Program-made: the position numbers and the translations under genes
In this document: piece after piece, positions 1-5,742 of the stretch
Layout: the number at the start of each line of letters is the position of its first letter
How positions within the stretch are numbered: position 1 is the first letter of the stretch
The notes under the pieces: model-generated
Database searches by the model: none
What the model saw: the letters and a program-made list of their open reading frames with translations, nothing else
Told to the model about the DNA's origin: nothing
NCBI GenBank assembly: GCA_964550225.1
Contig: CAZJXT010000020.1
Location: forward strand, 1 to 9,531
Length of the DNA: 9,531 bases
Reading direction: 5' to 3'
Source: CAIXMG01 sp964550225
Lineage (GTDB): Bacteria > Patescibacteriota > Minisyncoccia > Phycocordibacterales > UBA1006

Positions 1-805
1 CAAGTTCACCGGTTTCGATAAGTCCATCATGTTTTTCTACGAGAACTAACAAGTTGTTTTGGTAAGCAATAGGTGAATATCCAGAAGCATATCCGTTAAT
101 AAGGAAAAAGAGTGGTTTATCAGAAAGTACTGACTTACAGAGTTTCATTAATTCATCAAATTGTTCTTCAATTTTCCATACTTCACCTTTGGGTCCGCGA
201 CCAAATGCTGGTGGATCCATGACAATTCCGTCATATTTATTTCCACGTTTAATCTCTCGTTTCAAAAATAAAATCGCATCATCGAGAATCCATCGTATTG
301 GCGTATCATTCAAACCAGAAAGTTCTTGATTTTTTTTTGCCCAAGCAATTGCCATTTTTGATCCGTCGACATGAACGACTTCGGCTCCTGCTTGTGCGCA
401 AGCAAGAGAGGCTCCGCCGGTGTAGCCAAAGAGGTTGAGGATTTTTGGCGCGGCTTGCGAAGCAAGCCGCGCCTTTACGAGATCTTGCATCCATTTCCAA
501 TTCTCTCGATGTTCAGGGAATAGTCCGGTGTGTTTAAAAGATGTTGGGCGAATTTCAAATACTAATCCTGCAAAATGTATGGGCCATGCAGAAGGAACTG
601 TTTTATCCTTATGCCATTTTGTTATTTTCCCTGTACGCATAAAAACCGCGTTTGCAGTGTTCCAGACATCGCGATTTTTTAATGGTTGCCATAACGATTG
701 TGGATCAGGGCGATCCATAATGACTGAACCATAACGTTCAAGTTTTTTACCGTTACCTGAATCAATTAATTCGTAATCAGTTTCATGTGAGGTAGCTAAA
801 ATCAT
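1..805 (-). CDS. Class I SAM-dependent rRNA methyltransferase, RlmI/COG1092-like (3' end beyond window)
   Basis: It probably transfers a methyl group from S-adenosylmethionine to cytosine C5 of 23S rRNA, as RlmI-family enzymes do; the exact target base cannot be told from the sequence. I translated 268 codons by hand with no internal stop, and the frame runs off the left edge. The N-terminal part has the family signature YELIDSGNGKKLERYG (residues 11-26) and RPDP (32-35). SAM motif I is LNLFGYTGGASLA (123-135), followed by an acidic residue in VVHVDGSK (143-150). The catalytic-type motif is DPPAFGRG (197-204). No cysteine-rich or fused domain is seen in the visible part. The ATG at 805 lies 7 bases after the priA stop. 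A TGn-type -10 box (TGTTATAGT) ends six bases before that ATG, so it may be transcribed separately as well as with priA. Residues 111-120 are encoded by a perfect palindrome (447-473). The family call is confident; the specific substrate is not. Confidence 0.85.
   Translation of the reverse strand, partial: MILATSHETDYELIDSGNGKKLERYGSVIMDRPDPQSLWQPLKNRDVWNTANAVFMRTGKITKWHKDKTVPSAWPIHFAGLVFEIRPTSFKHTGLFPEHRENWKWMQDLVKARLASQAAPKILNLFGYTGGASLACAQAGAEVVHVDGSKMAIAWAKKNQELSGLNDTPIRWILDDAILFLKREIKRGNKYDGIVMDPPAFGRGPKGEVWKIEEQFDELMKLCKSVLSDKPLFFLINGYASGYSPIAYQNNLLVLVEKHDGLIETGEL
447..473. repeat. Perfect 27-bp palindrome inside the methyltransferase gene
   Basis: The arms GGCGCGGCTTGC (447-458) and GCAAGCCGCGCC (462-473) are exact reverse complements around a 3-base loop, GAA. 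The element is much more GC-rich than its surroundings. At 27 bases it is exactly nine codons and encodes about residues 111-120, in the linker just before SAM motif I. It has no following T-tract in either direction, so it is not an intrinsic terminator. Confidence 0.85.
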
Positions 806-820
806 GAACGCACTATAACA
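806..820 (-). promoter_or_regulatory. Extended -10 promoter of the methyltransferase gene, overlapping the priA stop
   Basis: Read on the minus strand, TGTTATAGT (820 down to 812) is a TGn-TATAGT extended -10 element, and the ATG at 805 follows after six bases. Transcription would begin at or next to the start codon, giving a leaderless mRNA. The element overlaps the last codons and TAG stop of priA, so part of the match could be coincidence. I see no convincing -35 box. Confidence 0.45.
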
Positions 821-2705
821 CACTTTCTGGATTTATCTCAACAGTAAACTCTTTACTAAGAGACATAAGAATATGATGAAGTTCATGATGAGGATCAAGC
901 CATACTTGAGGCTCTACGCGTAAAATGAGTTGCACTATAACAGTATTGAGTTGTTTTGATTTTTTTATCAAAACATCAGGATCATATATTTTGAAAATAG
1001 TTTCAAAATATTCAATAATTTCACGAGTTTGTGTTTTAGAAACCTCATTCGTTATTTTAAGAATTGTTTGATAAGGAGGATAGTGAAACAGCTTACGAGC
1101 ACTCTCTTCTTGATTTATATATGCATGCACATCATCATGATGAATTGTTTGAATAACCTCATTCTGGAAATTACGAGTTTGAATGATAGCTCGTGCGGTT
1201 ATTTTTTCTAAAAAGGTCATAGTGGTATGAAGTGTTTGAATTCCTGAAGTGTAATGAGGCATTGCAAGAAGTGAATCTAGAGAAACAACAATTCCATATT
1301 CGCAACGATCAAGATATCCAAGAATTATTGGTGTTGCAATAAGCACCCCTCCAGGGGTTTCTTTCCAAGAGGTAATAATTTTTTGAAGTGTTACAGGTGT
1401 CGTAGTATCACCATCCACCATGAATGGTTTTGCGGTAGGGAAATCAGTTGTTATTTTTTCAAGTAAAGACTCAGTAGAAATTCCTAATGGGGTGAGTTTC
1501 CAACTCCCGCAGATCAAACAACGATCTTGTGGCTTTGTGGTGTGCATACAGTGATGACACATATAAATGCGCGATTCATGTTCTAATCCAGATTGTTTTT
1601 TATGTAGCACAAGTGGCGTTTGACATACAGGACAAACAATACAAGTTCCACAATCAGAACAGGTTGTCATAGGAGCTAATCCTTTACGACTCGTGAGAAG
1701 TACTACTTGTGTTTTTTCACTCAAGGCGCGATTGATGAGTTTTACTGCTCGAGGATGGAGTAATTCAAAAGGTTTTGTTGCACCTGATTCATCGGGCTCT
1801 TTCATATCAATACATGCTGTTAGTTCCGGTTTTGCAATGTGCCAACTTGATCGATAATCAATAACTTCTCGGTCAGCAATTTTTTTACGAATATCAAGAG
1901 AGAGAAGTGTATCGGCGTAAATAAGACGTGCATGTACTCCTTGGGCAAATGATTCAATAAATTGCGTTGTTTCAAAAATAGGTTTGAATGGATAGCGATA
2001 ATAGGATGATGAAGATTGTTCAATAATAATAGTTTCCCAATCATCACGAACACAGGATGCAAATGGTGCTGTGGTGATATGTACCAGAGGTTTTTTTGAG
2101 GTGAAAATTTTCTGCAGGGTTTTCTCGGTGTATTTTTTTGTTTTTTTACTATGAAGAATCGTTATATGATCTTCAATACCTTGAGAAATTAATGTATATA
2201 TTTTTTCTGCTTGAATAATAGAAGGTACAACAATCATGGTTGATTGTTGTTTTGCCATATTTTCTCGAATCGTTGTTTTATATAAAGAAATACGTTCTGA
2301 ATAAGGAACTTGTATAGCATACCTATCAGATCGGGTGGTAGATTTTTTTATTAAGGCAACAGGATGGGTAAGATAATAATCAAACAATTGATTAGGAATC
2401 ATTGTTTGGAGAATGCTTCCAACAGGCTGGGCAAAAATGCTAGCGCATTTTTGCCCAGCCTTAAACAACGCCTCAGGTAACCGCTCAGAATGAATCGTTG
2501 TAATATTGCGTAATGCAAAATCACTTTGTTTAATAGATCCTTTCAAATCACGAACAGGTTGCTGATTTACAACAACGCCTTTAATAGATCGATTTCCAAA
2601 AGGTATGGTGACCAGTGTTCCCAATGAAATTTCTTTCGCAGAAAAATACGACAATTCGTCGCGAGGAATTCCTTTGGCGATGGGAATAATCGTCATGATG
2701 TACAT
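813..2705 (-). CDS. priA: Primosomal protein N' (PriA), helicase motifs degenerate
   Basis: PriA recognises stalled or D-loop replication forks and reloads the replisome; canonical members are superfamily 2 DNA helicases. This 630-residue protein follows the PriA plan: an N-terminal 3'-end-binding domain (about 1-105), a helicase-like core, and a zinc module. The zinc cysteines are complete as four CxxC pairs: C349/C352, C358/C361, C383/C386 and C396/C399. The ATPase signatures are not. The Walker A position (about 131-141) reads IQVPYSERISL with no GKT; the DEEH position (about 226-232) reads IIIEQSS; the motif VI region (about 499-506) reads LEKITARA, not QVAGRAGR. The C-terminal FHYPPYQTILKI (540-551) is typical. 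Actinobacterial PriA proteins are likewise described as lacking helicase motifs. ATG 2705 is preferred because an extended -10 lies ten bases upstream; ATG 2696 (MTIIPIAKG) is the alternative. The gene is divergent from the pseudouridine synthase. Confidence 0.85.
   Translation of the reverse strand: MYIMTIIPIAKGIPRDELSYFSAKEISLGTLVTIPFGNRSIKGVVVNQQPVRDLKGSIKQSDFALRNITTIHSERLPEALFKAGQKCASIFAQPVGSILQTMIPNQLFDYYLTHPVALIKKSTTRSDRYAIQVPYSERISLYKTTIRENMAKQQSTMIVVPSIIQAEKIYTLISQGIEDHITILHSKKTKKYTEKTLQKIFTSKKPLVHITTAPFASCVRDDWETIIIEQSSSSYYRYPFKPIFETTQFIESFAQGVHARLIYADTLLSLDIRKKIADREVIDYRSSWHIAKPELTACIDMKEPDESGATKPFELLHPRAVKLINRALSEKTQVVLLTSRKGLAPMTTCSDCGTCIVCPVCQTPLVLHKKQSGLEHESRIYMCHHCMHTTKPQDRCLICGSWKLTPLGISTESLLEKITTDFPTAKPFMVDGDTTTPVTLQKIITSWKETPGGVLIATPIILGYLDRCEYGIVVSLDSLLAMPHYTSGIQTLHTTMTFLEKITARAIIQTRNFQNEVIQTIHHDDVHAYINQEESARKLFHYPPYQTILKITNEVSKTQTREIIEYFETIFKIYDPDVLIKKSKQLNTVIVQLILRVEPQVWLDPHHELHHILMSLSKEFTVEINPESVL
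2424..2461. repeat. Perfect long palindrome inside priA (17-bp arms, 4-base loop)
   Basis: The core arms GGCTGGGCAAAAATGC (2425-2440) and GCATTTTTGCCCAGCC (2445-2460) are exact reverse complements around TAGC, and one more A-T pair (2424/2461) extends the stem to 17 bp. The 36-base core equals twelve codons and encodes about residues 83-94 of PriA, just before the conserved P-x-G in the N-terminal domain. There is no U-tract, so it is not a terminator. Its form resembles the in-gene palindrome at 447-473, though the sequences differ. Confidence 0.9.
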
Positions 2706-2724
2706 AGATAGGGTGAGTATAGCA
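2706..2724 (-). promoter_or_regulatory. priA promoter, extended -10
   Basis: On the minus strand TGCTATACT (2724 down to 2716) is a TGn extended -10 with a five-of-six match to TATAAT. It lies ten bases from ATG 2705, so the mRNA would have at most a few leader bases. No clear -35 box and no Shine-Dalgarno sequence are visible. Confidence 0.5.
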
Positions 2725-2743
2725 TAGAGAAAATGTTGACTTT

Positions 2744-2771
2744 TTGAATATGAAATGTCCTATGATATAGT
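2744..2771 (+). promoter_or_regulatory. Promoter of the pseudouridine synthase gene
   Basis: TTGAAT (2744-2749), a 16-base spacer and TATAGT (2766-2771) preceded by TGA form an extended -10 promoter. Only six bases separate the -10 from ATG 2778, so the transcript is probably leaderless. TTGACT (2736-2741) with TATGAT (2761-2766) is an alternative, with a 19-base spacer. Confidence 0.55.
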
Positions 2772-2777
2772 GTTAAA

Positions 2778-3473
2778 ATGAAATCAGAATCTACATTACC
2801 CGACGGTTTGGTACGACTTGAAAAACATATTGCCCATTTAAATATCGCATCACGACGCGAGGCAAAGCAGCTCATTTTAGATGGGAAAATTTCGGTAAAC
2901 GGTACCGTTGTTCGCGAAACGGGTTTTGGTATTCATCCAGATACAGACATCGTTGAAATTGTGGGAACGCTTGATACAAAACAAACCATTGCGTTTTATA
3001 AACCTCGTGGTATTGAAACCACCAAAACAGATCCTGCGCATACCGATATCCATGATCTGCTTCCTGATTTTAAACATCTGGCACCAATTGGGCGACTTGA
3101 TAAAGATTCTGAAGGGCTTATTTTATTATCTGATGATGGACTATTAGCACGTGCTGTTACTGGAGAACATTCAGAGATAGAAAAAGAATATATTGTAACC
3201 GTTCGTGAATCGGTAACTGCCGAAGCTCTTGAGCGGATGCGCACAGGAATTTTTTTAGGAGATAAAAAAACACTCCCGGCTCGCGCAGAAAAAATAGACG
3301 AACATATGTTTTCAATTATTTTACAAGAAGGTCGCAAACATCAAATTCGTAGAATGGCGGATGCGTGTCGATTGACTATTGAAAATTTGAAACGTATTCG
3401 CGTAGGAAAAATTACTCTTGGGAATTTACAACCTGGTGCCTGGCGCGAGGTACGTCATGATGAGGTGGTGTAG
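2778..3473 (+). CDS. rRNA pseudouridine synthase, RsuA/RluB/RluE/RluF family
   Basis: It isomerises uridine to pseudouridine in ribosomal RNA. The 231-residue protein has an N-terminal S4 RNA-binding domain (about residues 10-60: RLEKHIAHLNIASRREAKQL leading to ISVNGTVV) and then the catalytic domain. The family motifs are FYKPRG (73-78), GRLDKDSEGLILLSDDG (105-121) with the catalytic aspartate D108, KEYIV (136-140), and EGRKHQIRRM (184-193) followed by LKRIRVGKITLG. Length is normal. The GRLDKDSEG form lies between typical RluB and RluF sequences, so I give the family and not the exact target. The start ATG 2778 comes just after an extended -10 box and has no Shine-Dalgarno sequence. An intrinsic terminator-like hairpin follows at 3499-3524, suggesting a single-gene unit. 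Confidence 0.9.
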   Translation: MKSESTLPDGLVRLEKHIAHLNIASRREAKQLILDGKISVNGTVVRETGFGIHPDTDIVEIVGTLDTKQTIAFYKPRGIETTKTDPAHTDIHDLLPDFKHLAPIGRLDKDSEGLILLSDDGLLARAVTGEHSEIEKEYIVTVRESVTAEALERMRTGIFLGDKKTLPARAEKIDEHMFSIILQEGRKHQIRRMADACRLTIENLKRIRVGKITLGNLQPGAWREVRHDEVV

Positions 3474-3498
3474 AGTTTTTATATAATCGCAGTCTTTT

Positions 3499-3524
3499 AA
3501 AAACAAGAATGATCCCTTGTTTTT
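3499..3524 (+). terminator. Intrinsic terminator after the pseudouridine synthase gene
   Basis: AAAAACAAG (3499-3507) pairs exactly with CTTGTTTTT (3516-3524) around an 8-base loop. The T-tract forms the distal arm. The hairpin is AT-rich and nearly symmetrical, so it could act in both directions. It lies 25 bases after the stop and just before the Nudix promoter. Confidence 0.6.
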
Positions 3525-3530
3525 ATTTTG

Positions 3531-3539
3531 TGATATTAT
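3531..3539 (+). promoter_or_regulatory. Nudix gene promoter, extended -10
   Basis: TGATATTAT (3531-3539) is a TGn extended -10 element, and ATG 3548 follows after eight bases, which implies a leaderless mRNA. No -35 box is evident. This also decides the start: an ATG at 3509 in the same frame sits in the loop of the preceding terminator. Confidence 0.5.
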
Positions 3540-3547
3540 TATTGCTT

Positions 3548-4024
3548 ATGACAGAAAAAATAAAAAACATTGCATACATCACCTCGCTATTTGTTGCAAA
3601 AACATATTGGAAAATAACTCGTCTAAAAACTCATGGTGGAAGAATGATACTGATTTGTGGAAATGAAATATTACTGGTTCGACATCGAAGATCTCGATTC
3701 TGGAATTTACCAGGTGGAGGTATTTCATCTCACAAAGATCCTATCCAAGAAACATTGCGTGAACTTTATGAAGAAACAAAAATAATAATAGAGGATGTTG
3801 ATTATCAACTGGGGAGATATGACGCATCGGCTGAAGGGAAGCGAGATACCGTTTTTATTTTTGTAAAACAAATTATGGAAAAAATACAACCAAAAATAAG
3901 TTTTGAATTACAAGATGCGCAATGGTTTGATATAAATCATTTACCTGAAACTACAAGCCCTGCAACACGATCGCGAGTTCATGAATATCGACAAGGACTA
4001 CAACAAGTTGAAAGATCTTGGTAG
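3548..4024 (+). CDS. Nudix hydrolase family protein
   Basis: Nudix enzymes hydrolyse a nucleoside diphosphate linked to another moiety; the substrate here cannot be predicted. The product is 158 residues. An N-terminal helix-rich stretch (about 1-28) precedes a strand motif MILICGNEILLVRH (33-46), FWNLPGGG, and the Nudix box GGISSHKDPIQ...RELYEE. The catalytic RExxEE core is intact (RELYEE). Two consensus positions differ: lysine replaces the first glutamate of GX5E, and the glycine after EEx is lysine (EETKI). WFDINHLP near the C-terminus is typical of the family. ATG 3548 is chosen over the upstream in-frame ATG 3509 because the latter lies in a terminator loop upstream of the likely promoter. 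The gene stands alone, with no co-directional neighbour downstream. The family call is firm; function is open. Confidence 0.85.
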   Translation: MTEKIKNIAYITSLFVAKTYWKITRLKTHGGRMILICGNEILLVRHRRSRFWNLPGGGISSHKDPIQETLRELYEETKIIIEDVDYQLGRYDASAEGKRDTVFIFVKQIMEKIQPKISFELQDAQWFDINHLPETTSPATRSRVHEYRQGLQQVERSW

Positions 4025-4040
4025 GTGTTTCTATTTCAAA

Positions 4041-4070
4041 CAAAAAAACTCTGCGCAAGGAGCGCAGAGT
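4041..4070 (-). terminator. Intrinsic terminator of the minus-strand hypothetical gene
   Basis: ACTCTGCGC (4048-4056) and GCGCAGAGT (4062-4070) form a perfect 9-bp GC-rich stem with a 5-base loop. Read on the minus strand the stem runs into seven T residues (complement of A4042-4048), so it terminates the gene whose stop is at 4092. The plus strand has no T-tract, so it would end the Nudix transcript less well. Confidence 0.85.
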
Positions 4071-4091
4071 AAAGAAGTTGCCGATGAGGGA

Positions 4092-4550
4092 TCAATGTCC
4101 AAACTTAGGCATTTCAAAATAATAATCAACTTGTGTTAATTTACAATAATCCGTTGGGAAAAAATAATCAGGACTGATCCGTATTTTTTTTGATAGAACA
4201 AGAACCTGTTTGATATCTTGTAAAACATTTTCATTTTCTGAAGGTATAAATCCAATGAAGGGTTTATTGATAAACAAAGTAAGAGTGTTGTTATGTTTTG
4301 CAATAATGTGTACATTCCACAAGTTTTTGTTATATCCATATTGTCCATATAAACAGAACGATTCTTCATCTAGATTAATCATTCCTTGTGATGCAAGAAC
4401 ATTTTCAAAGGGGACGAAAATGTGCTCAATAGGTTCTTCTTGAAATTTTGAAAAAGTAATAATTCCGGTTTCACTTTCAATGGTAATATTATCTTGGGTT
4501 ATTACTACCGATGAAAAGATATCATCTATTGTAGTTTCAAAAAAAAACAA
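4092..4550 (-). CDS. Hypothetical protein, N-terminus uncertain
   Basis: I do not recognise this family. The frame gives up to 152 residues, rich in aromatic and beta-branched residues and ending in YYFEMPKFGH. The only in-frame start is TTG 4550. No ATG occurs in frame before residue 57, and an upstream in-frame stop lies at 4581-4583. A strong terminator just after the stop and a good minus-strand promoter upstream argue that it is a real transcription unit. The frame begins in a run of nine T residues (4547-4539, minus strand). An ATG at 4593 in another frame encodes a basic then hydrophobic leader, MKIITRIRIFFLNLFVFF, which stops right after this run. Removing one T would fuse it to the body, giving a signal-peptide or membrane-anchor start. 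Sequencing error, slippage or decay could explain this. It ends in TGA, the only TGA stop among the genes here. Confidence 0.6.
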   Translation of the reverse strand: MFFFETTIDDIFSSVVITQDNITIESETGIITFSKFQEEPIEHIFVPFENVLASQGMINLDEESFCLYGQYGYNKNLWNVHIIAKHNNTLTLFINKPFIGFIPSENENVLQDIKQVLVLSKKIRISPDYFFPTDYCKLTQVDYYFEMPKFGH

Positions 4551-4593
4551 ATAAATTGAGAAAAAAAATTCTGATACGAGTTATTATTTTCAT
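4537..4593 (-). CDS. Possible hydrophobic leader of the hypothetical gene, out of frame
   Basis: ATG 4593 opens an 18-residue frame (MKIITRIRIFFLNLFVFF) ending at TGA 4539-4537. It has two arginines and a lysine and then a mostly hydrophobic segment, like a signal peptide or anchor. It ends exactly where the nine-T tract shifts it against the frame of the 4092-4550 gene. It starts about 24 bases downstream of the predicted -10 box, better placed than TTG 4550. I infer it is the true N-terminus; alone it would be a chance ORF. Confidence 0.35.
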   Translation of the reverse strand: MKIITRIRIFFLNLFVFF

Positions 4594-4616
4594 TTGATGG
4601 AGTTTTTGTTCCAAAA

Positions 4617-4646
4617 TATATAATCATAATTAATGATTAATGTCAA
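4617..4646 (-). promoter_or_regulatory. Promoter of the hypothetical gene, with perfect -35 box
   Basis: On the minus strand TTGACA (4646 down to 4641) matches the -35 consensus exactly. It is followed after 18 bases by TATATA (4622 down to 4617); TTATAT with a 17-base spacer is an equal reading. Transcription would start near 4610, leaving a leader unlike the other genes here. The spacer contains a palindrome, annotated separately. Confidence 0.6.
4621..4639. promoter_or_regulatory. Operator-like palindrome in the promoter spacer
   Basis: TAATCAT (4621-4627) and ATGATTA (4633-4639) are exact inverted repeats around AATTA. The 19-bp palindrome fills the space between the -35 and -10 boxes of the minus-strand promoter, where a repressor dimer would block polymerase. 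It also lies upstream of mreB. AT-rich DNA yields such repeats by chance, so this is a suggestion. Confidence 0.35.
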
Positions 4647-4668
4647 AATTTCATTCGGCTTATTTTTA

Positions 4669-4677
4669 TGCTACAGT
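4669..4677 (+). promoter_or_regulatory. mreB promoter, weak extended -10
   Basis: TGCTACAGT (4669-4677) has the TGn extension and a four-of-six -10 match. It lies ten bases before ATG 4688, the same distance as at priA. It favours ATG 4688 over the upstream in-frame ATG 4640, which would place the promoter inside the gene. Confidence 0.4.
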
Positions 4678-4687
4678 GCGGATAGTT

Positions 4688-5701
4688 ATGACATTTTTCT
4701 CGAAAAAATTAGGGATTGATTTAGGGACTGCAAATGTGTTGGTATATCTACCAGGAAAAGGGGTCGTAGTAAACGAGCCTTCTGTTGTTGCTATTTCTGA
4801 GCACGATCATCAAATTCTTGCTATTGGTTCTGAAGCAAAAGCAATGCTTGGAAAAACACCCGATTCAATTATTGCCTATCGACCTATGCGTGATGGGGTG
4901 ATTGCGGATTATCGAGTTACTGAAGCGATGTTGCGTTATTTCATGAACAAAGCACTTGGAGGTTCTGGTTTTTTAAAGCCAGAGGTGATGATTTCAGTTC
5001 CTGCTGGAGTTACCTCAACAGAACGTCGTGCTGTGGTGGAGGCAGCTATGAAAGCAGGTGCCAAGGTTGCTCATGTGGTGCGCGAACCGATTGTGGCTGC
5101 AATTGGAGCAGGAATTCCTATTAACGAACCTCATGGACATATGGTGGTTGATATTGGAGGAGGAACAACGGATGTTGCGGTAATCTCACTCGGTTCAATT
5201 CAGGCTTGTACTTCTGTGAAATGTGCAGGAAATAAAATTGATCGCGCAATTACTGACTATTTGAAAAAACAGTATAGTCTTGCTATTGGAGATCGTACTG
5301 CTGAAAAGATTAAAATTAAAATCGGATCAGCTATTCCTATCGAAGAAGAGCTAGAGTTGATTGTTAAAGGTCGTGATTATGTGACAGGGCTTCCTCGTTC
5401 TGTAAAAATTTCAACAAATGAAATTACCAAAGCTATTGATACCGAATTGTTAAAAATAATAGATGCCATTAAAAATGTGTTACAAAACACGCTCCCAGAA
5501 CTAGCTGCTGATATTATTGATAACGGAATTGTGATGACAGGGGGATCGTCACAGCTACGTAATTTAACTGATTTGGTATACCGTAAAACAGGAGTAAGGG
5601 CTGTTCTTGCCGAAGATGCACTTTATTGTGTTGTTAAGGGAATCGGAATTGCGCTTGATCATATGGATACCTATAATCGAGCTCTGCTTGCTAAAAAATA
5701 A
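4688..5701 (+). CDS. mreB: Rod shape-determining protein MreB
   Basis: MreB is the bacterial actin homologue that polymerises under the membrane and directs lateral cell-wall synthesis. The 337-residue protein has normal length and all nucleotide-binding segments: phosphate 1 GIDLGTAN (9-16), phosphate 2 MVVDIGGGTTDVAV (152-165), and the adenosine motif IVMTGGSSQLRNL (281-293). EPSVVAI (30-36), SVPAGVTSTERRAV (103-116) and REPIVAAIGAG (132-142) are also typical. The N-terminal MTFFSKK could serve as a membrane-contact segment. ATG 4688 starts the protein at the usual place; the frame extends up to ATG 4640 but those 16 residues are not MreB-like and precede the promoter. mreC, mreD and pbp2 are not next to it in this window; a terminator follows at once and holB lies downstream. 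Identification is secure. Confidence 0.96.
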   Translation: MTFFSKKLGIDLGTANVLVYLPGKGVVVNEPSVVAISEHDHQILAIGSEAKAMLGKTPDSIIAYRPMRDGVIADYRVTEAMLRYFMNKALGGSGFLKPEVMISVPAGVTSTERRAVVEAAMKAGAKVAHVVREPIVAAIGAGIPINEPHGHMVVDIGGGTTDVAVISLGSIQACTSVKCAGNKIDRAITDYLKKQYSLAIGDRTAEKIKIKIGSAIPIEEELELIVKGRDYVTGLPRSVKISTNEITKAIDTELLKIIDAIKNVLQNTLPELAADIIDNGIVMTGGSSQLRNLTDLVYRKTGVRAVLAEDALYCVVKGIGIALDHMDTYNRALLAKK

Positions 5702-5706
5702 AAAAT

Positions 5707-5726
5707 CGCCGAAATGGCGTTTTTTT
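5707..5726 (+). terminator. Intrinsic terminator after mreB
   Basis: CGCC (5707-5710) pairs with GGCG (5716-5719) around GAAAT, followed by seven T residues (5720-5726). A five-A run on the 5' side could extend the stem past a T-T mismatch. The hairpin starts six bases after the mreB stop. Its T-run leads straight into the -10 box of the next gene. The stem is short, so termination may be partial. Confidence 0.65.
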
Positions 5727-5734
5727 GATATACT
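5726..5734 (+). promoter_or_regulatory. holB promoter, extended -10 fused to the mreB terminator
   Basis: TGATATACT (5726-5734) is a TGn extended -10 that shares its first T with the terminator T-run. ATG 5743 follows after eight bases, implying a leaderless mRNA and supporting that start over TTG 5725, which lies in the T-run itself. Confidence 0.5.
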
Positions 5735-5742
5735 CAGAATAT

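Noticed and set aside
435..734. Plus-strand open frame opposite the methyltransferase gene
   Set aside because: It lies wholly within a clear methyltransferase frame on the other strand and has no recognisable motif; it is a shadow frame.
1340..1360. Small inverted repeat CCCCT..AGGGG in priA
   Set aside because: The arms are only about five bases and coding constraint can account for it; it is far weaker than the 2424-2461 palindrome.
2996..3337. Minus-strand open frame of 113 codons inside the pseudouridine synthase gene
   Set aside because: Antisense to the conserved catalytic domain, with no start signal and no motif.
3509..3547. Upstream ATG 3509 as the Nudix start
   Set aside because: It sits in the loop of an intrinsic terminator and upstream of the likely -10 box; ATG 3548 fits better.
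4092..4094. Possible TGA recoding, as in some Patescibacteria
   Set aside because: No conserved frame in the window contains an in-frame TGA, and the only TGA at a gene end is followed by a terminator, so it reads as a stop.
4640..4687. ATG 4640 as the mreB start
   Set aside because: The extra 16 residues are not MreB-like and would place the extended -10 inside the gene.
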